Assembly: GCF_000308595.1 (NCBI RefSeq)
Contig: NZ_BAGA01000058.1
Coordinates: 113,752 to 177,751, forward strand
Length of the DNA stretch: 64,000 nucleotides
Reading direction: 5' to 3'
DNA from: Nocardia higoensis NBRC 100133
GTDB taxonomy: Bacteria > Actinomycetota > Actinomycetes > Mycobacteriales > Mycobacteriaceae
Below are positions 15,426 through 23,500 of the stretch, piece by piece (position 1 is the first letter of the stretch; the number at the start of each line of letters is the position of its first letter). The notes beneath the pieces were generated by a model. That model did not search any database and had not been told where the DNA came from. It saw only the letters and a program-made list of their open reading frames with translations. The position numbers were made by a program, and so were the translations under genes.

Positions 15426-15562
15426 CGCGAGAACTCGCGACAGAAACCGGCAAACGCCCTGGACACCTTCCAGCGACCCTGCACAATGGATTCCATACGG
15501 TCGAAATATGGTCTTCCACAATGTATTTCAGGATCTTCCAGTCAGCGCGTGCGGACATTCCA
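15426..15562. promoter_or_regulatory. Operator-like array: one dyad plus five phased TTCCA boxes
   Basis: TTCCA begins at 15468, 15491, 15514, 15536 and 15558, with spacings of 23, 23, 22 and 22 bases. Each is preceded within 0-7 bases by GG(A/T), giving five imperfect GGA..TTCC dyads about two helical turns apart. A perfect CGCGAG-AA-CTCGCG palindrome lies at 15426-15439. The array fills the region just before the XRE gene and ends 19 bases before its ATG, so autoregulation by that protein is the simplest reading. Confidence 0.6.
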
Positions 15563-15580
15563 CAGAAGGGAGCAAACGGT

Positions 15581-16507
15581 ATGGGGGAGAGGGTTTCGAG
15601 CGCCGACGATCGGCAGCTCAAGGGCGACATTCGCGGGACAGGGGGCGTTCCACACCGCAGCCTCGGCCGCTGTCTGCGGGGGATGCGGCAGGAGGCGGGA
15701 CTGTCGATCGAGGTAGCGGCGCGGGCGATCGGGCGCGGGGCGGGAACGTTGCATCGGTTGGAGACCGGTGCGCCGAACGTGGTCGTGCGGGATGAGGACC
15801 TGCGGCGGCTGTGCAAGCTGTATCAGCGGGTGGATATGTTGCCAGTGTTGAAATCGCTTGCTGCGCAGGGCAAGACACCCGCGTGGCTGGACGAGTTCTC
15901 CGACCAGGTGCATCCGACGTTCAACGCCTACCTGCAGATGGAGACAGCGGCTTCTCGTCTTACCGGCTATCGACCCGATCTGCTGCCAGGGCTCTTCCAG
16001 ATCCCGGAGTACGCGCGGGCACTGGATCGGACCTACTTTCCGATGGACACCGCTGAGGAGATCGAGCGCCGAGTGCGAATCCGGCGCAATCGGCAAAGGC
16101 TGATCACCCGCGACGTGGCGCCGATGACAGCGGTACTCGTACTGGACGAAGCGGTGATCCGACGAGTTGTCGGCGATCCCAGAGTCATGGCGGCGCAACT
16201 GCGGCACTTGGCGGACCTGCCGCCGAACGTCCGGGTGCAGGTCCTTCCGTTCGGCGCGGGGTTCCCGCTGGGAACCTCCACTGGCCCGTTCACGATCCTG
16301 GACTTCGCGAGCGACGGGGACGGGCGGGTGTTGGAGCCGCCGGTCGTCTACGTCGAGAGCTACGCGGGCGACATCTACCTCGAACGCGAAGCCGCTGTAC
16401 AGAGGTATCGAGCTGGAATGGAGGTCATGCGGCGGGTAGCGTTGGACGTTCCGAATAGCAAGCGGCTGCTGCGGCAGGTGGCGAAGGAGTTCGACTGTGT
16501 CCGTTGA
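15581..16507 (+). CDS. XRE-family HTH regulator with DUF5753 domain
   Basis: The protein has 308 residues. ATG 15581 (MGERVSSADDRQL) was chosen over an earlier in-frame ATG because AAGGGAG precedes it. The N-terminal helix-turn-helix covers about residues 30-85 (LRGMRQEAGLSIEVAARAIG). The remainder is the DUF5753 ligand-like domain with its usual LPGLFQIPEYARAL and VQVLPFGAG motifs. Such proteins work with a small DUF397 partner, here encoded immediately downstream with an 11-base overlap. They regulate development or defence-related genes in actinomycetes. Five phased repeats directly upstream are candidate binding sites. Confidence 0.9.
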   Translation: MGERVSSADDRQLKGDIRGTGGVPHRSLGRCLRGMRQEAGLSIEVAARAIGRGAGTLHRLETGAPNVVVRDEDLRRLCKLYQRVDMLPVLKSLAAQGKTPAWLDEFSDQVHPTFNAYLQMETAASRLTGYRPDLLPGLFQIPEYARALDRTYFPMDTAEEIERRVRIRRNRQRLITRDVAPMTAVLVLDEAVIRRVVGDPRVMAAQLRHLADLPPNVRVQVLPFGAGFPLGTSTGPFTILDFASDGDGRVLEPPVVYVESYAGDIYLEREAAVQRYRAGMEVMRRVALDVPNSKRLLRQVAKEFDCVR

Positions 16508-16703
16508 TCTATCCGGAGCGCGCTGGTTCAAGAGCACTCGTAGTTCCGCTGGCAAAGACTGCGTCGAAGTTGCGCACTTGGACGGTGGGCACGTAGGGGT
16601 CCGGGACTCAAAGGATCCTGGCGGTGGGGTGCTGGTGTTCACGCCCTCGGAGTGGGATGCGTTCCTGGTGGCGGCACGGGATGGAGAGTTCGATCGTCCC
16701 TGA
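16497..16703 (+). CDS. DUF397 protein
   Basis: The protein has 68 residues with a GTG start at 16497 inside the end of the XRE gene. The DUF397 signature is complete: ARWFKSTRSSAGKDCVEVA, then VGVRDSKDP and FTPSEWDAFLVA. DUF397 proteins are the small partners of DUF5753 XRE regulators, like the BldB/WhiJ-type systems of Streptomyces. The translational coupling supports a working pair. Confidence 0.92.
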   Translation: MSVDLSGARWFKSTRSSAGKDCVEVAHLDGGHVGVRDSKDPGGGVLVFTPSEWDAFLVAARDGEFDRP

Positions 16704-16943
16704 TGGCTGATCTGTGCGGCGCTTACCGAATCAGACCCACGTATGGCGCGCCTCATCGCTGGATACAGCGCCTGAACGGACGCCTGCGGCAATCGCGATG
16801 CGAACCAAGACGGAGGTGGCTCGAAGAACCCGCGGCTCCAGCACGGAAACCGGTTGCCGCGCTGCTGTCCTCATATGCTCAATGGTATCGTCGGGTCGAC
16901 GCCGACATTCGGGCTGTGGATTGCTTCAACGGGGGAAAATACA

Positions 16944-17225
16944 GTGCCAGATCATCATCCGTCGCAAGATATCCAGAGGATCAACGAAAAGCTCGCAGCC
17001 ATCCGAGGATCGGCGCGATCCCAGGATGGCAGCGTGATAATCGAAACTGATGTAGGTGGCCGCATCACGGATCTGTGGATTGCAGATTGGGCAATGGAAC
17101 AGCATGGTCCGCAACGGCTGGCAGCGCTCATTATGAATAGGCATAAGGAAGCCCTGGCCGGTGCGCTGGATTCTGCAGCGCAAGCATTCGACGGGATCGG
17201 GGGAACAAATGCCACCGAATTTTAA
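16944..17225 (+). CDS. YbaB/EbfC-like small protein of a T7SS cassette
   Basis: The protein has 93 residues with a GTG start at 16944 after GGGGGAAAA. The pattern INEKLAAIRGSARSQDGSV, then VGGRITDLWI and LAALIMNRHKEALAGALDSA matches the YbaB/EbfC fold, which in Nocardia-type T7SS cassettes is often the first gene. Longer upstream starts exist but their sequence is not coding-like. GC content drops here and stays low to about 20.5 kb. The 3' end overlaps the next gene by 17 bases. Confidence 0.75.
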   Translation: MPDHHPSQDIQRINEKLAAIRGSARSQDGSVIIETDVGGRITDLWIADWAMEQHGPQRLAALIMNRHKEALAGALDSAAQAFDGIGGTNATEF

Positions 17226-17502
17226 CGTCGACCCGGCAAAAATGCGGGAGCTTGCGCGGGGTCTCCGCAATCACGCGAGTTCAACCTCTGTGATTCAGCC
17301 GGTCGCGAAGGTAAGTCGAGACCTGGCGCGGAAAAATATGACTGATTCAAATTTCGCAGTCAAAGTAGAAGAGTCGTTGAAGGCGCTGGATTCAGTGATC
17401 CAGTACCATGTCCGCCGCATGAACGAGCATAGTGACGCGATTGATACTTCCGCGACCACGTACGAACAGGCTGACGATACCTGGGCCAATGGATTCAGAT
17501 AG
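17209..17502 (+). CDS. EspC-like (WXG100 superfamily) T7SS protein
   Basis: The protein has 97 residues, starting MPPNFNVDPAKMRELARGLR after GGGGGAA. It is a single helical hairpin of WXG100/EspC size. The closing YEQADDTWANGF matches the common ESX secretion tail YxxxD/E context. It is probably co-secreted with or guides the effector encoded 11 bases downstream. No toxic domain. Confidence 0.8.
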   Translation: MPPNFNVDPAKMRELARGLRNHASSTSVIQPVAKVSRDLARKNMTDSNFAVKVEESLKALDSVIQYHVRRMNEHSDAIDTSATTYEQADDTWANGFR

Positions 17503-17513
17503 CGGGGAGAATT

Positions 17514-18740
17514 GTGCCTGAGTCTCTGACTGTGTCGACGGTACTCGGATGGGACCTCCGATACTTCGGTCAATGTATCGACATCATGCTTGCGGCGGCA
17601 AATACATTAGAGACCGAAGCGGGGGGCGCTGGCGGTAAAGTTGAGCAGTCCGAATCGTACTTCGAAAGCGTCGCTGGCGACGCTTCACGGAAGCGTGGTG
17701 CGGACGACAAGTCCGACGCTTTGGCAACTGCTGCGGTGCTCGAAGCGCTAGGTAACAGCCTGAAGTTCTACGCAGGCGAACTGGAATCCAATATCTCGAC
17801 GATTCGTGAACAGAAGAAGCAGGCAGAGGACTCCATCTGGGATCTTTATGTCACCGAAGATGGGCATGTCATATCGCGAAAGTCGAATTGGGAGACATAC
17901 AATGATTACGGGCTCTTCGGTAGTGCTGCGGTCGCAGCCAAAGAATTCTGGACACGGCGGTACGACAACCTGATTTCCGCTGCCCTGACATGGATCCAGC
18001 GTGTTGACCAAGAGGGTGCAGAGATCTACATTCGGAATATTGAGGGCCTGTCCGACAGGGTGAAAGAGGCGATGACGCCGGTGTCAGATGATCCCGAGCT
18101 GGCCAGGATTCTCAAGGAGTATCAGACAAGTTCATCGACTGAGCCTCCTCGGCTCTGGCCGGTCGGTCTGATCGCCGATCTTCTGAAGGAGAATGGTGTA
18201 GAAATTGATCCCTCTCTGTTCACGGCGGAGGAGATTGCCGCCATGGAGCAGTTATATCGAACTCAGGGAATCAATGCGGTAGGGCAGGCGCTGCAGATGC
18301 CGGAATTGGCGAATGCTGCATCGCTTGCGTATTCCCCTGAGACCAAGTCGGACGGTCACGGCGACGCGTTCCGTCACATGTACTGGAATGCCTTGATGTC
18401 CCAGAAATTCGGTGAAGAATGGACGGAGACCTACGCCACAGCGCATGAAAAATCGGGTGGCAATAATGCTCAGCGTGAGGCGATGGACTTATGGAACAAT
18501 GAGCTCGGCAGGAAGATCGGCGCAGCCAATCCAAACGCCACTCCTGAGCAACTGCAGGAGTTGGTTCGTCAAGAGATCGAAGGTGAGAACGGCCGTGCGA
18601 TCGTGATCACCGGGGCGGACGAGTCCGGTAAACCATTTACGTCTGATCAGGACAAAAAGATTTCATGGAGCACATCGACAGATCCTGGGCGGACCGGATC
18701 GCCAGCTGGTGTCGGTATCCCGCTGCCCGGAAGCAAGTAA
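17514..18740 (+). CDS. T7SS effector with DUF6973-like C-terminal domain
   Basis: The protein has 408 residues with a GTG start at 17514 after GCGGGGAGAAT. Residues 1-170 form a helical, WXG-like export region. The C-terminal domain (about 255-345) reads DGHGDAFRHMYWNAL, then ETYATAHEKSG, then REAMDLWNNELGRKIG. The spaced His/Asp/Glu residues suggest a catalytic or metal site, and this is the pattern I associate with DUF6973, an uncharacterised tip of polymorphic toxins. GC is visibly low: a hand count of the line at 17881 gives 32/60. A lipoprotein gene follows two bases later and may protect the producer. Activity unknown. Confidence 0.7.
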   Translation: MPESLTVSTVLGWDLRYFGQCIDIMLAAANTLETEAGGAGGKVEQSESYFESVAGDASRKRGADDKSDALATAAVLEALGNSLKFYAGELESNISTIREQKKQAEDSIWDLYVTEDGHVISRKSNWETYNDYGLFGSAAVAAKEFWTRRYDNLISAALTWIQRVDQEGAEIYIRNIEGLSDRVKEAMTPVSDDPELARILKEYQTSSSTEPPRLWPVGLIADLLKENGVEIDPSLFTAEEIAAMEQLYRTQGINAVGQALQMPELANAASLAYSPETKSDGHGDAFRHMYWNALMSQKFGEEWTETYATAHEKSGGNNAQREAMDLWNNELGRKIGAANPNATPEQLQELVRQEIEGENGRAIVITGADESGKPFTSDQDKKISWSTSTDPGRTGSPAGVGIPLPGSK

Positions 18741-18742
18741 GA

Positions 18743-19291
18743 ATGCGCGTACTGCCGAAGATCGTCGGGCTGCAAATAGCCATCGTGCTTGCAGTCTCGA
18801 TGTTGGCATCGGGATGCGGTGGTGATCGACCGAAAGCGAAGCCGGAATGTCCCGTATCGTTCGATTTCAAGTCGCCCCGAAAGCCTCTTGGTGACGGATC
18901 GGGACTGCTGACCTCCGCGAGAACGCACGCACTGGGCTCGGAGCCTGTGGCGATGAAAGCAGTCGTCACTGGTGGAGGATTGAGGGGGGATTGGGACCGG
19001 ATGGTGGTCATCTTTCCTGGAACCACTATCGCCGACCTGAATGCCAACGCTGGCACGACGCAGGTTTGCTGGGAAAATTTACCTCGCTCCTATATCGATG
19101 ATGTCCCGCTTAGGGCCTATTACCTGTTCCTCAAGTCAGGTGAGCCCCTTCAGGCTGTTTCGTGGTTCTATCCGAATGATCATGAACTGAATTTCAGGTC
19201 TTCCAAGACTATGGCAGTCTACCCGGATACTATGATGACCCCAGTCAATGGCCCGGGAGTGGATCCGTATCTTATATTGACTGCGGAGTAG
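18743..19291 (+). CDS. Lipoprotein following the DUF6973 effector
   Basis: The protein has 182 residues. The start is ATG 18743 (MRVLPKIVGLQIAIVLAVSM) with a signal peptide and lipobox LASGCGG, so it should be lipid-anchored and face outward. The mature part is beta-rich with one further cysteine pair (KPECPVSF, TQVCWENL). It lies two bases after the effector stop, so it is co-translated. In polymorphic-toxin loci the next gene is usually the immunity factor. A lipoprotein would fit an effector acting outside the cytoplasm. This role is inferred from position only. Confidence 0.7.
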   Translation: MRVLPKIVGLQIAIVLAVSMLASGCGGDRPKAKPECPVSFDFKSPRKPLGDGSGLLTSARTHALGSEPVAMKAVVTGGGLRGDWDRMVVIFPGTTIADLNANAGTTQVCWENLPRSYIDDVPLRAYYLFLKSGEPLQAVSWFYPNDHELNFRSSKTMAVYPDTMMTPVNGPGVDPYLILTAE

Positions 19292-19430
19292 GCGCTTCCG
19301 AGTAGGTAGTATTGTGTCAGGACGCGGCGATATACCGCAGCCGCTTTGGTGAACGTAATCGGGATGGGCAACGAATTCGGCGACGTTCCATGTGTGTGGT
19401 GTGGCAGTTGCTCTGCGTTGTTGTAGCTCG

Positions 19431-20429
19431 CTACTCGACTAACCAGTCTTGCGCCTGTATGGCATTTGTCCAGCTTGTTTGGAAGATGGATCCGTCTGGA
19501 AACATAACTACTTCGCGTTCGCGAGCGGTATCCAGTATTTCCAAAACGCGCTCGCCGAAGCCAACTGGATCGTTTGCTGGGGTCTCTCTTGTAAGTTCGG
19601 CAATTCCGCTCAAGAGTCCCAGCTGTACGCCGAAATCGCCAAAAGTACTCATCTCGAACGGCATGTCAAGAGCATGGATGGTGCCGGCCTCCCTGCCAGT
19701 TGCATAGGTGCCGGCTCCGAGCGCTTCAATGAAGGGTAGATAGTAGGCGTACAGGTAGCGGTCTCGCGTGAGATCATCGAGTCGGATCGCGTTCTCGTCT
19801 GGTGTTTCGGGGTCAAACGCATCGACTACCAGATCGCCGTTGGGGAAGGATGCTACGCATCCCAATGCAAGCCATGGCGGCGCGCCTTCGATCGACAGTA
19901 CGGTGCGTTTCTGTTCGATGAGCTTTCCTCGAAGCTTAGGCTCCATGGCGCGTGAGCGTCCTTTGGCCTCAGCTACCACCCATCCTTTGGGAGCCTGGCC
20001 GATCAGGTCGGCGCGCTTACGGCCGTTCGCGAACGCGACCCCGAACGTCGCAGCGTATCGATCGATATGGAGTAGGTGACTTACATCCAACACTTGGTTG
20101 CAGAAGATCGTTGTCATCGCCATTCCGAGGGCATAGGACAGACTGACGAGTTCTGATCGATCGAGATTGTTCGTCAGAGTGGAACGAACTAGGGCGCCGC
20201 GGGGGCGGCGCCGAATATATGCGGGGATGATTGACGTGCGGTGCAGCCATTCCCATGTCGAAGATCTGCCATAGCGGTGTTGATCGCCTGGGGCTCGGCC
20301 GGTAGTGAAAAGCGCGTGTGCGAGTTCGTCTGTTCGAAAACTCAACTGACCGTATTTTCCTACTGATGCTGGGAATCTGTATGCGCGATAGTCCACCTCG
20401 AATGACGGCGAAATCGGTATTGTTACCAT
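19431..20429 (-). CDS. Putative PD-(D/E)XK nuclease-like protein of the DISARM-like module
   Basis: The protein has 332 residues and starts MVTIPISPSFEVDYRAYRFP. The core reads KRADLIGQ (Asp141), then WVVAEAKGR (Glu154, Lys156), the D...ExK arrangement of PD-(D/E)XK nucleases. A helix with basic residues follows. It is encoded 133 bases downstream of the large methylase on the same strand and shares the lower GC of the methylase's 3' third. It may therefore be a restriction or accessory subunit acquired together with that segment. I do not recognise a named family. The nuclease reading rests on one motif. Confidence 0.55.
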   Translation of the reverse strand: MVTIPISPSFEVDYRAYRFPASVGKYGQLSFRTDELAHALFTTGRAPGDQHRYGRSSTWEWLHRTSIIPAYIRRRPRGALVRSTLTNNLDRSELVSLSYALGMAMTTIFCNQVLDVSHLLHIDRYAATFGVAFANGRKRADLIGQAPKGWVVAEAKGRSRAMEPKLRGKLIEQKRTVLSIEGAPPWLALGCVASFPNGDLVVDAFDPETPDENAIRLDDLTRDRYLYAYYLPFIEALGAGTYATGREAGTIHALDMPFEMSTFGDFGVQLGLLSGIAELTRETPANDPVGFGERVLEILDTAREREVVMFPDGSIFQTSWTNAIQAQDWLVE

Positions 20430-20562
20430 GCTTTTCTAGACTCGCAATCTTAGTGCATTTCAATCCCGAACGGACATAGGGTGTCGTCCGGTAGTTCTCT
20501 TACCTGCGGGCTATACGATCAATGCGATTTATTGCCTGGGTGGGCAGGTGTCTCGGGTGACA

Positions 20563-23500
20563 CTACGGTGACATCTGCGTCGGGGGCAGCGAGCTGCTGC
20601 TGCGGTCACGGCAAACGTTGTGGAAAGCAAGTAGCGTGTCGCGCTCGCGGTCTACGGCGGAAAAGGGGGCAGCGTAAGTGATGCCGTCGACGGTGATGTC
20701 GGTGCGGCCGAGTCTGGGGTCCTTCCGGAGTTCGGAGGCGATCTTGGTTGGGAGTTGGTGGCCGTTGACGTCGTAGCGGGCTTCGTGTTCGTAGCGTTGG
20801 AGAACAGGGAATTGGGTGCGGTAGATGGTGAGGAGTTCTTCGGCGGTGATGCCGAGCATGACGGCGACGATAGCGTCGATCTCTATCAGAGCCTTCCGGC
20901 GGTCGGCAGCCCTGCGGAGGGGAGTGCGGACGTTCCAGGTCGGGGCGATATCGCCGAGAGAGGTAGTAGCATTCTTGCCTAGCTCCGGCGTCCACGAGTC
21001 GTACTGCCAGGACTCTTGATACAGCGAGTTCCACAGGTCAGCAAAGGGGTTGACCAGGCAGTTCAGCCGTAGCGTTCTGAGGATCAGGCGATCCTCGAGT
21101 GGGTGCCCGGTCGGGCAAGGAAACTGAAGCCATGTAGAGGCTTTGATGTGCGCGTTGCCGATGACCTTGATCATGAAGTCAGCGATGAGGGAGTGGCTAA
21201 CGCCGGCAAGTACGACGAGTCGTCTGTTGTCGCCGCCAGTCATTAGGCTGTGTACCGCGTGGACGTGGGTGGGACCTGGCGGTAACAGTGCGGATTGGAG
21301 TGTGCGCACAGTCGCGGTGTCGCACATCTCCCGCCAGGCCAATCGGTAGAAGCTTGAGCTCGGCTCCCCATCCCATCGCGGGTACGCCGCCAGATACTCG
21401 GCCGAGGGACGCGCCACCTGGTAGTTCGTTTGGGGAATGAAATCTCCGGGCAAAGTTTCTAGCTCGACTTGTGAGTAGTCTGCATTGCTGCGCATCGTGG
21501 GGTTGCCCTGCTGGTAGATCGGGGTGGCAACGGTGAAATGCGGCCCTTGTAGAATTGCATCGGCCCAGCGGATGGGGGCCGCAGATCGGACTTCGAAGTA
21601 GCCGAGTTTGCGATCCGCCGATTCGTGCCAGCCGGCAGTCCAATGGAAGCCTGTCGCTGGGATCCGGGGCGCCGCGGCGATCTTCTCCAGCACTTCGGCG
21701 CTGGCACGGTTTACCGGGTACAACATGCGGGCCTCGGCGGCAGGGGTACCCGGAGCATCCAGGAGATCTGCCCAGCGACCGAGTGCGGATTCGTCCACCT
21801 TGATAATTCGTTCGCGATGTGGACGGGTGTCCCAGTCATCGTTATAGCGAATTCCGGGCGAATCACCGCTTCCGTCGTGCACAAGCGAGCGTTCCACAAC
21901 AGCGGGTTGGAAGATGGAGCCAGCGTGGAGAAAATTGATCTTGTCGCGTAGGCGGCCGGACACGTGTACACCGAACACCACTTTGTGACTGATTTCCCGG
22001 AAGACGTACGCGTTGTTCTTGAATCCCCAGTGCCTGCGCAGTCTGTGGTAGGTCTCCCGACGCAGAGTTTTCGCCCGCGCCTCGGTGAAGTGACTTTCTG
22101 GATGGATCAACGACACGATCCCATCCCGGGCTGCCGAACGCCAGGTCCGCTCCATGAAGCACCGGTACAGATCAGGCTGCAGCCCGGCCAGCACAGACCG
22201 GTCGATCCCTGATCCCAGATGTGCACTGAGTCCCGCCTGCTTCGACCGTTCGTTCAGGAACACCGTGCGCGCGTCCAGTAGAACCAGTGTCGAAACGAGT
22301 TTGTCCCTCTTGACTGATTCCGATGGCTTGTTCGCCAACTGCCACCACGGGTCGAAGTCAGCGAGCACCGCTGCTTCGTCCCAGTCCGGCCGTACCCACG
22401 GCGGATTACCGACCTGGAGATCGAAGCCACCGCGCTCGAACACCGGGGCGAAGTCGAGTTCCCAGTGATGGAAACCCTGGTCTTTCGCGATCTCGGCGGC
22501 GATCCTCAGCCAAGGGAATGCAGTAAATGCCTTGTCGATCGGCAGCGCTTGGGCGAACATGCGGTCGGTGTGCTCGGCGACATCGAGGTCGTACCAGTTC
22601 AGGTCACCAGCAATGCTGATCTGCCCATGCTTCTCGTACTTGCCGGCCTTGGGCGGGGTGCCGAGCAGTGCCTCCAACCCGCCCACCCAGAGATCCCAGT
22701 CCGGCGCAGGTACATCGATGGTCACCGACCAGGACCACAGCGCACACCAAGCATCCATCGCCCGTCGAAGACGTCGATACGCCCCATTTTCGTCGTACAG
22801 CACCGCCTCGATCTGCTCTCGCGTAACAGCAGGCCCAGCCTCGACAGCCTCCCCACCCCACAAATGCAGATCCCGCCGAATAGCCGACTCCGCAATCGTC
22901 AACCGCCGAAGAGTCAACTCCCACAACGTCTCCACCCGCTGCGCCAGCCCAGCAAGCCGCTTCACGATGTCCTTCGACGGCGACTTCCGAATCTCGTTCC
23001 GCCACAGCCGCAGCTCTTCCCGCTTCTCCGGCGCATACGTCTTCGCCTCGGCGGTATCGACCACCGCCCCCCACCCCTCGGCAGGCAGCAGGAAGTGATG
23101 AATCCCCGCCCCGACCTCCTCCCCGAGCGGCACATCCTTCGGCACGGTCTTCAACCACGCCTTCTTCGCCAGCTGCCCCGGCTGATACACCGCCCGCCGC
23201 GCCCCGATGAGTGAGTTGCCACGCCGCAGGTGCAGGCCGAACCACGGCGCTTGCAACCCGGCGACCATGGTGTCCAGCCACAGCGAGATCTCGGCGAGTT
23301 CGACTGCGGTGGCGTTCAGGTCGACGCCGTAGACCTGGTGAAGGGCGATGTGCGCCTTCACCTTCTGCAGTTCCACGGGGTACTGGTCGGCTTCGATGAG
23401 TTCGCCGAGGTCTTCCTGTTTGCGCTTCAAATACTCCCCGGCGAGCTGGCGGACGGCTTCGATGGCGAAGGCGCCGGAGCCGAGGGCGGGTTCGCAGATG

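Noticed and set aside
16652..17050. Plus-strand frames between DUF397 and the YbaB-like gene
   Set aside because: They have no family pattern and no ribosome site, and overlap the better-supported GTG-started gene at 16944.
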